Of a stretch of DNA of 64,000 bases, positions 33,116 through 41,438 are shown in pieces. Below the pieces are notes generated by a model, which did no database searches, was not told the origin of the DNA, and saw nothing but the letters and a program-made list of their open reading frames with translations. Made by a program: the position numbers and the translations under genes. Numbering within the stretch: position 1 is the first letter of the stretch; the number at the start of each line of letters is the position of its first letter. The stretch comes from CAXWPM01 sp965206125. Lineage in GTDB: Bacteria; Acidobacteriota; Terriglobia; 20CM-2-55-15. The stretch is taken from contig CBDBIN010000042.1 in assembly GCA_965206125.1 (NCBI GenBank), positions 62,001 to 126,000 of the forward strand. Reading direction: 5' to 3'.

Positions 33116-33164
33116 GATCAGTATAGCCTTCCCGTTCTGATTCGGACCTGATCTGGAATTAAGA
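33116..33164 (+). repeat. ~50-bp direct repeat, copy 2
   Basis: Second copy of the repeat at 32882, 234 bp away in the same orientation. Confidence 0.85.
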
Positions 33165-33350
33165 TCTAATAAGAAGAAAAAACCCATGCCGAAGGATGCG
33201 TTGATGAGACGGCGGGGTCGGAGACCAGCATGGTTCTGTCAGGAACAAACGCCCGTCTTGACCTAACAGTTCAGTAGCATGGAACATGACAGATTCCATG
33301 TTCCGTATCTGTCAGATAAAATACCAGAAACCGTATTCCATGGTCAGGCC

Positions 33351-33536
33351 GTGAAAACCGTGGCCTATTTGAGGGTCTCGACCGCGCAGCAGGACCTCCG
33401 CAGCCAGCGCCTCGCCATCCTCGAGTACGCACGCAAACACGATTTCCGCATCGACGATTTCATCAAGGCGACCGCCTCTCGACAGGCTTCCGAAAAGCGC
33501 TGGAGGACGCGATCCCGCCGGAGCGGAAACGGATAG
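33351..33536 (+). pseudogene. IS607-like serine recombinase, N-terminal relic
   Basis: GTG 33351 starts MKTVAYLRVSTAQQDLRSQR then LAILEYARKHDFRIDDFIKA, with the catalytic Ser in YLRVS. The frame shifts after ASEKR and ends. An inverted repeat (GGAACATG/CATGTTCC) lies about 55 bases upstream and could be an old binding site. Confidence 0.8.
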
Positions 33537-33777
33537 AGCGGAAGAATGGAGCCGTCGGCCGGCAGTGCGGTGGGCGCATCAGCCTGTTCCCACCGGACAC
33601 CGTCGACAGAACCGCGTCCCCGAGCGCAACATTCGCGGCGGAACCCGACCAGCACGCGGAGGGGCTTCCCCGGCGGGTGAGGGGACACCGGTCAGACGGG
33701 GCGCGGAACTGGACGTTGGCGATGATCTGGCCGCAACAGCCGGAGAGGCCCCGGCGTCAAACAGGAAACCCAGGTAA

Positions 33778-34623
33778 TCAGCCAAGCGGGGGGATGATGC
33801 TCCTCGCCTGCTTCCAAATCTTATTGTGAGCATCCCTGGATGCCGTGAGCACGGGTTCATTGAGTTCGATAAGGTAGGTCGGCTTTTCTTGGGCGGCGTC
33901 CTTGATGGACTGTCCAATTACCCAGCCGCGATGATCCAAAAAGACCATCCGGTCATGAATGTTCCTGCTTGATCGCAATTTCAGTTGCTGGCTCTTCGCG
34001 TACTTTCCGGCAACGGTTTCAACGTTGGTGCCGATGTTGTTGGAGAGAATGCGAACGGTCGTGGCGGCGGAAACCTTGCTGACGTAGAGGTTGAACACCT
34101 CCTCGTCGAGATAGGCATCCACGATGAGAATCTCGTTTGTGGCCGCTTCGACGAGCGAGCTCAGATCGCGATAGAAGCCGTACTCGTCACCAGGATTGTA
34201 GACGCCTTGGATCTCTTCCTCTGGAAGCTGCAGCTTCAGTGTTTCGATAAGACTATGCAGAAGGGCCTCGTAGGCTTCGACCCGAGACTCAAAGTTCTCT
34301 TGGTCCAGCAGCAGCTGCTGCTCCTGGGTGTCCGTCATGTGGTGGCTGCCAGCGTTGCAGGCTGCGTGAAATTGGTATATTGGGGTGCTTGGGTTCCCAA
34401 AGGCGCCCTCGACGATATTGTGGGTGAAGTTCTTCCACTCGGTTTCCTCCAGCTTAGCTTCCTCGCAGTTGCGGTTTTTGAGCTTCCTTAGAGCGTCAAG
34501 CTGCCGACGAAGAACCTTTAAGGCCCGCTCAGGAGCGAGGGTGTGTTCTTTTTGCGCAACTGCCTTGCGCCGTGTCATGGCATCGTCTCGAGCGTTTCTT
34601 CCATGCGGAGATGCTACCTTCAT
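33778..34623 (-). CDS. PLD-like domain protein (possible defence gene)
   Basis: 281 residues. The N-terminal half is charged and helical (LKVLRRQLDALRKLKNRNCEE, WKNFTHNIVEGAFG). The C-terminal half is a phospholipase D-like fold: SLVEAATNEILIVDAYLDEEV, TVRILSNNIGTN, and the active-site strand RSSRNIHDRMVFLDHRGWVIG followed by GQSIKDAAQEKPTYLIEL. The motif is HDR instead of the usual HxK, so catalysis is doubtful or altered. Proteins with this C-terminal block occur in accessory islands; a nuclease or sensor role is an inference. It stands beside a toxin-antitoxin pair. Confidence 0.65.
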   Translation of the reverse strand: MKVASPHGRNARDDAMTRRKAVAQKEHTLAPERALKVLRRQLDALRKLKNRNCEEAKLEETEWKNFTHNIVEGAFGNPSTPIYQFHAACNAGSHHMTDTQEQQLLLDQENFESRVEAYEALLHSLIETLKLQLPEEEIQGVYNPGDEYGFYRDLSSLVEAATNEILIVDAYLDEEVFNLYVSKVSAATTVRILSNNIGTNVETVAGKYAKSQQLKLRSSRNIHDRMVFLDHRGWVIGQSIKDAAQEKPTYLIELNEPVLTASRDAHNKIWKQARSIIPPLG

Positions 34624-34725
34624 TACTTCCGATAAGGGTAATTGTCGGAAGTAATAAGGACACGGCCACGGGCGTTTTTCCCAAGAAGGCGGTGGGCACC
34701 TATGGCTTGTCTGCCCTGAACGAGT

Positions 34726-35010
34726 CTACGCCACAAACTGAATCTTCACCCCGCAAGCTGAGGCGATCTTGGTAACCGTACCGAGCCGAGGATCTCTGTT
34801 CCCCGACAAGCCGCGGGAAAGACCCACACGGTCCACGGAGGCTCGACGTGCGATTTCAGATACGCCGCCCTGTGCCGCTGCCACGTTCCGAAAAGCTTTC
34901 ATCAACAATCGAGGGTCGCCGTCGAACTCCTCGATCGTGGCGTTCAGGTACGCAGCGATCTCTTGAGGTGTTTTGAGGTAGTCGCTAGCGCGGTGTTGTT
35001 TCACGGGCAT
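34726..35010 (-). CDS. HTH antitoxin of RelE-like pair
   Basis: From ATG 35010 (AGGAGA upstream) 94 residues: YLKTPQEIAAYLNATIEEFDGDPRLLMKAF, then the helix-turn-helix RNVAAAQGGVSEIARRASVDRVGLSRGLSG and KIASACGVKIQFVA. This is the addiction-module antidote family (HigA-like) that follows its toxin gene. It overlaps the toxin stop by ten bases. Confidence 0.92.
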   Translation of the reverse strand: MPVKQHRASDYLKTPQEIAAYLNATIEEFDGDPRLLMKAFRNVAAAQGGVSEIARRASVDRVGLSRGLSGNRDPRLGTVTKIASACGVKIQFVA

Positions 35011-35330
35011 TTTTGCTTCTCCTGTTGATAAGCCTTCCAACAGGCCTGGGCCATTTTGATGTCGTGGGCCTGCCGTTTTTTCGTTCCGCCGACCAGGAGG
35101 ATCACGAGTTTTTCATTATCGAGGCCATAGTACACGCGGTATCCGGGGCCGAAGTCGATTCGAAGTTCGGAAACGCCCTTCCCTACCCCTTTGTGGTCGC
35201 CGAAGTTTCCCAGTTCGATCCGGTCGAGGCGCGTCTGGACACGAGCTCGAATCTCGGTGTCCTGGTTGTGAAGCCACTCGTCAAAGTAGTCCGTACCGTC
35301 TTCTGCTACGTAGTGAACTACTCTGACCAT
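35001..35330 (-). CDS. RelE-superfamily toxin (addiction module killer)
   Basis: 109 residues: YVAEDGTDYFDEWLHNQDTEIRARVQTRLDRIELGNFGDHK, VSELRIDFGPGYRVYYGLDNEKLVILLVGGTKKRQAHDIKMAQACW. The strand pattern LRIxxGPGYRVYY and the GGxKxxQxxDIxxA end define the family of HigB-like killers. It is the first gene of the operon, with the antitoxin second. Confidence 0.93.
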   Translation of the reverse strand: MVRVVHYVAEDGTDYFDEWLHNQDTEIRARVQTRLDRIELGNFGDHKGVGKGVSELRIDFGPGYRVYYGLDNEKLVILLVGGTKKRQAHDIKMAQACWKAYQQEKQKCP

Positions 35331-35418
35331 GTTGTTATTGTAGCCTACTGGCTACATAATGTCTTCGCCCGCTTCGATCAGGTGCCCTGTTAGTCCGGGT
35401 CGGTTAGCACCAAGGAGG

Positions 35419-36984
35419 CTAGTTGGCAGGAATCGTCGTAAAAACCTGCCCTGTGTATCGGAGCCCGAGCGCGGCGAATCTCTCAGATTGCCGTGACTTG
35501 ATTTCAACGATTCCGCTGACGCCCGCTGGGAGACTTAGCACTTCATTCAAGAAGAAAGCATTAGACGTTCGTGCAGGGATCGTGACCGAGCCGGTAATCT
35601 GGCTAGTGTTGTTGGAAAATTCCACATCATAAGTGACGGGGACGAGTTCGTTGTTGGCGATCGCGATGCCCAAGCTTGCACCGTCAGTGCTATCAACAAA
35701 AAACCGGTTCCGGCTCGCGCCTCCCGCCGACGAGAAACCTGTCGCCTCTCCGATCTTCGATCCGTCCGCTGTGTAGTAGCTGAAAAGCGCCTGCGCATAT
35801 ACCGCATCGTCACACGTGATTGTGGCGTGTCCCCTCGCCAACGTCTGGTTAGCGCTTGTTTGGGCCAGCCAGTAGTCCGACTGGGAAAACGGGATCGTGA
35901 ATTGATCAGAAGTCACAGAATCCAGCGTGACCTGAAGGCCGTACAGACGGACGGAACAGGTCGGCGTATCCATCGGCGACACAGGGATGACCATAAACGT
36001 AGTCTTGTAGTAGGAATTGTCTGCAAAGAACCCATCTGCGATTTGCGCAATGATGTGAAAATCCGACTCACCCCCGGGAGTGCTGATATCATCAGTTGTC
36101 GTCTCCGACATCCCTCCGCCGCAGGTGACGGTACGGCTCGCGTCTGAGTTGAGCATCGCCTGCAAGGCCTCTCTCTCAGCCGGATTCACTGACAGGGCGT
36201 ACTTCTGCTTAACGGCCACAACGCTGGCCGCGAACCAGCCGCTGTTTTGCGGCGGTCCCCACTCGGCCGCGTCGCGGTCGGATTTCTCGCTCCGGTTTAC
36301 GGTGGGATCGGCAATCGTCAGGTTGTCCAAGTCCCCAGCGAAGGTCCGGAACTGCGATTCCGCAAGGCCGGAATCATACGCTTCCGCCAGCGCGACAATG
36401 TGCTCGATATCCGTGTCTGCGGTTCCGTCGGCCCGTATATCAAACAGTGTGCAGGTGTAAGGGGTGTACACCTGCCCCCCGGCCTTGGGCAGGTCGTCGA
36501 TGATCTCGTCTTCCAGCGAGCTGTATGCCGAACCGAATGCGTTCCGATCATAACCGGCGCGGGCGCCTTCCTCACAGACTAGCAAGCCCATCCACGTCGG
36601 TGACCCGGCTGGACACTCGCGCGCGCTCGTGGTCGGTGGTGGGGCCGAACCGGGTAGGTAGCCGTTCGGGTTTGATGTGCTTTCACACGCTATGCCATCG
36701 TTGTCGGTGTCACTAGATGTCCGTCGCTCCAGCCATTCGTAGATCACGCCGGTGCCGTTCCGGTTATCTCGATAGGCCGGGAGTTTCAATCCCTCGTCGC
36801 GGCCGCGCGCTTCAGTGCAAGTCAAATCCCCATTCCCGTTGGCATCCCAGTACGCGAAATCGTCCTTCGTTTGCGCCTCCGCAGCCACCAATGCCCCTGC
36901 CGCCAAAGTCACACCGAGTACACTGGTCATTTTCCGAAGCCACGCCGCTGGCCAGGCTCGGTCGAGTAGGCGAGTATCTGTCAT
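35419..36984 (-). CDS. Secreted HNH nuclease with calcium-binding-like N-terminus
   Basis: 521 residues. The signal peptide is around residues 19-38 (LGVTLAAGALVAAEAQ). Residues 43-102 (YWDANGNGDLTCTEARG, DTDNDGIACES) look like an Excalibur-type metal-binding segment. The HNH core has DIEHIVALAEAYDSG at 192-206 and DNLTIADPTVNRSEKSDRD around 220-238, as in secreted DUF1524/HNH nucleases. The last ~80 residues (PARTSNAFFLNEVLSLPAGVSGIVEIKS, FAALGLRYTGQVFTT) form a beta module also present in the giant NHL proteins of this window. It probably degrades extracellular DNA. The next gene downstream on this strand is a toxin, so it is transcribed alone. Confidence 0.85.
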   Translation of the reverse strand: MTDTRLLDRAWPAAWLRKMTSVLGVTLAAGALVAAEAQTKDDFAYWDANGNGDLTCTEARGRDEGLKLPAYRDNRNGTGVIYEWLERRTSSDTDNDGIACESTSNPNGYLPGSAPPPTTSARECPAGSPTWMGLLVCEEGARAGYDRNAFGSAYSSLEDEIIDDLPKAGGQVYTPYTCTLFDIRADGTADTDIEHIVALAEAYDSGLAESQFRTFAGDLDNLTIADPTVNRSEKSDRDAAEWGPPQNSGWFAASVVAVKQKYALSVNPAEREALQAMLNSDASRTVTCGGGMSETTTDDISTPGGESDFHIIAQIADGFFADNSYYKTTFMVIPVSPMDTPTCSVRLYGLQVTLDSVTSDQFTIPFSQSDYWLAQTSANQTLARGHATITCDDAVYAQALFSYYTADGSKIGEATGFSSAGGASRNRFFVDSTDGASLGIAIANNELVPVTYDVEFSNNTSQITGSVTIPARTSNAFFLNEVLSLPAGVSGIVEIKSRQSERFAALGLRYTGQVFTTIPAN

Positions 36985-37042
36985 TGGGTTCTCCTTCGCT
37001 GCTGTGTTGCTTAACCCCTATCAATAGAGACATAGCAGGGCC

Positions 37043-37618
37043 TTATCGGTTCCGCTCTGGATCGTTTCTGGCCCAGATCTCCCGATCCACCGGCTCACCG
37101 TCGCAGATCGCCTCTAGGAGCCTGTCGGGAATTGGCTCCCTCGAAGCAAGAATCAACAACTTACGAGCCATCCCTAGTCTGTAAGTTGTTGATTCTTGGT
37201 TGCAGACTTCTTATTCCCGACAGGCTCCTAGGACGGCCAACAGATGCTCCCGCGTGATATCGGAAGGCGTGTACGGTTGCCCGCTGAGGTTGAACAGTAT
37301 CTCGGCTTCCGGTTCCTTCAGGCCCAGCTATCGGGCAGTCCACTCGAATCGCTCGATATCGGCAGACGCTTCCTCCCGGCCATCGGGTTCGTAGCGCGCG
37401 TTCGTTTCAGGCGCGTATTCGCCGATATCGGATGCCGCCCGAAGGATCTTGTCCATGTCAAATCCGTCCGCGATTCGGACCGCTTCCACCAACCGCTTCA
37501 CATTGTCAACGTTCACGCTTCGCACCGATGCAGCCACTTCTCTTCTCCCTGGTAACGATTCCCGGTAAGTCTGCAAACTTTCAATTATCGCACTTGTAGT
37601 GCCAGCACTTCCCGACAC
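37043..37618 (-). pseudogene. Hypothetical protein, broken by nonsense and palindromic element
   Basis: The reverse frame starts MSGSAGTTSAIIESLQTYRE, continues VRSVNVDNVKRLVEAVRIADGFD and IERFEWTAR, hits TAG near 37331, continues LGLKEPEAEILFNLSGQPYTPSDITREHLLAVL, and then meets palindromic copy 6. After the element it ends EAICDGEPVDREIWARNDPERNR. Excising the element plus one CTAG joins AVLEAICDGEPV perfectly. In this phase the element closes the frame after seven codons (LGACRE then TAA). The upstream TAG means either two overlapping genes or a second lesion. Family unknown. Confidence 0.6.
37114..37231 (+). repeat. 118-bp palindromic element, copy 6
   Basis: One difference from consensus (CCCTAGTC for CCCTGGTC). 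It is in the reverse-strand gene 37043-37618, where it introduces a stop. Confidence 0.95.
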
Positions 37619-38259
37619 ATTTATCCAGGCCTGTATTACGGTCCGGACAATGATGGTGGGTGTTGCTGGCCGGGGACAACAATGGTTCCAGTCGCGATGG
37701 CGCGTGCGCGGTGTTTTCCCGAGTGACGGCTGGCCGGCTGCCGAGAAACACAGAAGAGGTAGGCCTGCCGGTGAAGGGGCGACGCCTTGGAGGGCGGTGC
37801 TGCCGATCGCCGGGATTTACGCCCACACCCCACAGATCACTATCTTTGTCGTTCAGTGTCTCCGGTCCGACTTCCTGCATCACCGGGCGGGCGCCTCCGC
37901 ATCGGGACGTAGCGCCCGCCATCGCGGCCAACTCTGCGCGCGCCATCTAAATCCTGCACGCGGCGCGAACACTCGGCGATGGTGGCCGTCTTCATAGCCG
38001 TCAGGCTCATCCCGCTAGTCCCGTCGACCGGCCCCCTCAGCATCTCGATGCTCGAGGCTATTGCCTGCTCAAGACCGCGCACTCGCCGCCGTTGATGCCC
38101 CCCGCAGGGGGTGAAATCAATGAGCAAGACTCAATACTGACTGGTTCCGAAGAAGATATAATGCGTCTGTAGCTTAGAAGCTTGGCGTGGCGGGAAGGGC
38201 GTGTTCGGGGCGTCCTTCGGGACCTGCGCCAACGAGCAGGCTATTCAGATGGGAAGCGT
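37619..38259. other. Stretch without a supported gene
   Basis: A reverse frame of 121 codons (37581-37946) ends GLDKCVGKCWHYKCDN but its start is arginine/proline-rich and unconvincing. No repeat or RNA is recognised. It may hold the promoter of the DUF262 gene. Confidence 0.4.
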
Positions 38260-39416
38260 ATGCATCGGCGCCACAATTTTCAAACCGTCAGCTGGTTCTT
38301 TGACCTCTCGCAACGAGGCCTACTCGACATGGACCCTCCGTATCAGCGAAGGAGCGTGTGGAACCAGTCATTTAAGGACTATTTCGTTGACACGGTCTTG
38401 TTAGGCTTGCCTGCCCCGGCGATATTCTTGTTCGAAGAGATCAGTCCAGAAGGTCGTTCCGTTTATCACGTTGTCGATGGTAAACAGCGACTGACGTCGC
38501 TCCTCGAGTCGCCTCTGATGCATTCCCGGTTTCTGACAAAAGCCAAACTGGACAGCAGGCAGGCACGTATTTTTCGGCACTATCGCCTGAAACAAGAAAG
38601 GACTTCTGGGGTTATCCGTTTCTCGTAGAGTATGTGCCGTCGAACGACGAAGGAATTATCAGCGGGATCTTTGATCGTATCAACCGAAACGTGGCGAAGC
38701 TTACCGCACAGAAGCTTCGTCACGCGAAACTTGACGGTTTGTTTATTAAGACGGCCGAGAATCTTGCTGAATGGGTAGCTGAGACGCTTCCTAGGAGCCT
38801 GTCGGGAATAAGAAGCCTGCAACCAAGAATCAACAACTTACAGACCGGGGATGGCTCGCAAGTTGTTGATTCTTGCTTCGAGGGAGCCAATTCCCGACAG
38901 GCTCCTAGGCATTTTCCGCGCTTCGCCCAGCAGTCTCGGCAACAGATGAAGGATGTCGAGTTCGCCGGACTGTTGCTCCTACTGCTTGAGGAGGGTCCTA
39001 AGGGCTACTCGCAAGGTGCTTTGGATCAGGCGTTTACTGACAGAGATGACGACTGGGAACATCGGCAGCGAGTCGAGACTGACTTCAGGCAAGCGATTGG
39101 AACGATTGTTGAGATTCTCGCGCAAGCCCCAAATGAGGGTGTATTAGAGAATAGTCGTCTCCGGAATCAGGCAGACTTTTACTCGCTATTTGGAGCGATC
39201 GCGGAGAATCACCGAAACAATTGCTTGGCAGACAGTGCGGAAGCTGTTCAACGACTCCTAGATTTCGTTCAACGTGTCGATGATGAAGCTGCCCGCGAAG
39301 CAGACCCGAAGCTTCAGGAGTACTACGAGGCAGCGCGGTCGGCGTCAAACGATCGGGGGCCTCGAGAGGCTCGAATTCGAATAGTTTCTCACATCTTGGC
39401 GGTTGCAGCTGCTTGA
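38260..39416 (+). pseudogene. DUF262 protein with one frameshift and an in-frame palindromic insert
   Basis: ATG 38260 (GGGAAG upstream) starts MHRRHNFQTVSWFFDLSQRG, MDPPYQRRSVWNQSFKDYFVDTVLLG, and HVVDGKQRLTSLLE: the ParB/Srx-like DUF262 nuclease/NTPase fold with the DGKQRL motif. One base (a T) appears to be missing near 38508. In the next frame the protein continues SDAFPVSDKSQTG, ALSPETRKDFWGYPFLVEYV, IFDRINRNVAKLTAQKLRHAK, NLAEWVAETLP, then the 38-codon element, then RHFPRFAQQSRQQMKDVEFAGLLL, GYSQGALDQAF and KNQADFYSLFG-like text. The frameshift may be a real lesion or a sequence error. It is followed after 13 bases by a RelA/SpoT-domain gene. Confidence 0.8.
38791..38908 (-). repeat. 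118-bp palindromic element, copy 7 (in-frame, stop lost)
   Basis: Three differences from consensus. One changes the TAA that would close this frame into CAA (GGCTCGCAAG for GGCTCGTAAG), so the DUF262 frame reads through all 38 extra codons. Confidence 0.95.
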
Positions 39417-39429
39417 GCGTAGGTACGTA

Positions 39430-40266
39430 ATGATACCCGCGAGTGTTCTGCAGAAGCACAAGTACATGCGCCCCTACTTGGACACGCTGGAGCAGCACGT
39501 TAGAGATGTGGTCGCCGGCTACTGTGACCGCAAAGGATATGCATACGCTGGTCGGGCGAAGAGTTCGGAATCGCTGGCCGAAAAGATTGAAACAGGACGC
39601 TTCGCCAAGTGGAGCGACTTGGACGACCTATTCGCTTGCACCATCGTGATTCCTGCGCTGACCGATGAGCCGGAGGTTTTGGAATTTCTGAAAGGCGCTT
39701 TTATGGAGGCGCGGCTTCGGCGCCGAGGCTCCACGCGGAAGGACCCAGCAGTCTTCAGATTCGACACAACAAGGTTTATTGGTCGCTTGCGTCCAAGCGA
39801 CATCGACCGGAATCCTGTTCTTACAGCGACGAGCTTTGAGGTTCAGGTGCGGACGGCTTTCGAGCATGCTTGGTCTGTGACGACGCATGCCTTGACCTAC
39901 AAAGCGGACCAAGTGGATTGGCGACACCAGCGATTAGCTGCACAGCTCCGGTCAGCGATAGAGCAACTAGACCAAGTGGTGTCTGGCTTTGAACAGACAG
40001 CTGCGTTCATCGCCGAGCAAAAGTGGCCGAGCATTCAGGCGTATCAGGCGATACAGAATCGTTTTTTCGCCCATGTTCAGACAGGCCGTGTGCCGCGAGA
40101 GGTTGTTCCTGACAGTTGGACCCGATTCTGCGAAAACCTGTATAGAGTCATCTTATCCGGCGTGGAACGCCGCCCTATGGACCCTCTAAGTCTTGTCGAC
40201 ACTGCGCTGGACGCAATCGATGCTGAGATTGCAGAATCGGGTGGCATGAGCTTTCCAAGAAGCATT
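39430..40266 (+). CDS. RelA/SpoT-domain protein, 3' end cut by IS6
   Basis: From ATG 39430: ASVLQKHKYMRPYLDTLEQHV, YAGRAKSSESLAEKIETGRF, WSDLDDLFACTIVIPAL, SFEVQVRTAFEHAWSVTTHAL. The RxKxxxSxxxK box, the D-DL-xTIVxP strand and the ExQVRTxxEHAW block are those of (p)ppGpp-synthetase-like nucleotidyltransferases, so the catalytic core is intact. The C-terminus runs into the IS6 element at 40267, and the frame then ends at 40347 with foreign residues. Directly after a DUF262 gene it suggests a two-gene defence or toxin module, possibly making alarmones or modifying tRNA like toxic small alarmone synthetases. Confidence 0.8.
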
Positions 40267-41094
40267 GGTTCTGGTGCAGATAGGATTGTCGGAGCGATAA
40301 GACCAGGAGTGTGCCGCAGCGATGCGGACTATGCTGCCATGACGTGACGCCAGATCACCGCAGGATTCGACTGCAATGTGATCGGAATTGCGAACTGGCG
40401 TTTGTGGATCTTCTGCGCCAGCTCGATGCCGGTAATCACCCGTCGCGCATTGTAGAACGTCTTGAATCCCAACATCGGCCGCAATCGCCCCTTCACCCGG
40501 CGGTGGTCCTGCTCCACCACGTTGTTCAGGTATTGACAGCAACGAATCTTCACCGGGTTCCGTCCCCGGAAGTTGAACTCCCCGTTCATTCCCATGCGAC
40601 GTAGCGCGCTATGGCTCGGCCGGTGGCCATCCAGGGTGATGCTGTGTGGCTCCGGATGATGCTTCAGTGCCTTGCGAAAGAATGCCTTCGCTGCCGCAAT
40701 GCCGCGTGTTCGACTCAGATAGAACTCCACGGTGTTGCCCTGTCCATCCACGGCGCGGTACAGATACATCCACTGGCCCCGAACCTTGATGAACGTTTCA
40801 TCGACTCGCCAGCTTCCTCCTACCGGTCGCTCGAATCGGCACCAGCGCTTTTCGCACGTTTCGGCATAGCGAACCACCCAACGCAAGATTGTGGTGTGCG
40901 AAATCGACAAGCCCCGCTCACCAAGAATCACGACCAAATCCCGGTAGCTGAGTTTGAAGCGAAAATACCAGCGAAGGCAGAGGAGAATGATGTCGTCTTC
41001 GAACCAACGTCCGGCAAATAGAGGATTCCGTTTCGTTTTGCGATGCGCCATATCCCATTATCGCCAATTCCCTTGGGCTGTCTGCACCAGAACC
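40267..41094 (-). mobile_element. IS6-family insertion sequence, intact, at region border
   Basis: 828 bp between GGTTCTGGTGCAGA and TCTGCACCAGAACC. The flanking octamers (GAAGCATT and CCGCGGCC) differ. The left side cuts a RelA/SpoT gene and the right side cuts a TPR gene, two unrelated genes, so the element marks a deletion or replicon-fusion joint. Confidence 0.9.
40329..41051 (-). CDS. IS6-family transposase
   Basis: 240 residues, intact: FKLSYRDLVVILGERGLSISHTTILRWVVRY, then DDE residues in GSWRVDETFIKVRG, ITLDGHRPSHSALRRMG and VEQDHRRVKGRLRPMLGF. Full length with proper ends, hence likely active. Its C-terminal part is the parent type of the relic at 59-290. Confidence 0.95.
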   Translation of the reverse strand: MAHRKTKRNPLFAGRWFEDDIILLCLRWYFRFKLSYRDLVVILGERGLSISHTTILRWVVRYAETCEKRWCRFERPVGGSWRVDETFIKVRGQWMYLYRAVDGQGNTVEFYLSRTRGIAAAKAFFRKALKHHPEPHSITLDGHRPSHSALRRMGMNGEFNFRGRNPVKIRCCQYLNNVVEQDHRRVKGRLRPMLGFKTFYNARRVITGIELAQKIHKRQFAIPITLQSNPAVIWRHVMAA

Positions 41095-41438
41095 CCGCGG
41101 CCACAGTGGTACGCGAAATCGATGCTGTCGAAGTCTACCTAACGGCCCTGGAACCGACGGTGCCCGACGTTGGCGCGCGAATGCTCGTGGCACAAACGCT
41201 CCGAGGTGAACAGCGACCCGAAGACGCAATCGACTTGCTCGACGACGTCATCAGAGAGCAGGCGGGCATTCGCGATCGCCGGCAACTTCCGGCGGCATAT
41301 GTGCTGCTCGCAGAACTTCAATGCGAATCCGGAAACTGCCCCCTGGGAATCCAAACGCTGGAGGCTGGGCTTGGACTGTTTCCCGACGACGAAGGACTGC
41401 GCGATGCGCTCCAACGCATGCGGCAGGGTGCCTGGTGA
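41095..41438 (+). pseudogene. TPR-repeat protein, C-terminal part cut by IS6
   Basis: After the IS border the frame reads REIDAVEVYLTALEPTVPD, AQTLRGEQRPEDAIDLLDDVIREQ, YVLLAELQCESGNCPLGIQTLEAGLGLFPDDEGLRDAL: two to three tetratricopeptide-like helical hairpins. The N-terminal part is lost. The stop overlaps the GTG of the TonB receptor (GTGA), so it was the upstream gene of that operon. Confidence 0.7.

Noticed and set aside
57..41094. A simple IS6 composite transposon bounded by the two IS6 sequences
   Set aside because: The left copy is a short, diverged relic, so the two are not a recent matched pair and the whole 41 kb is unlikely to have moved as one unit between them.
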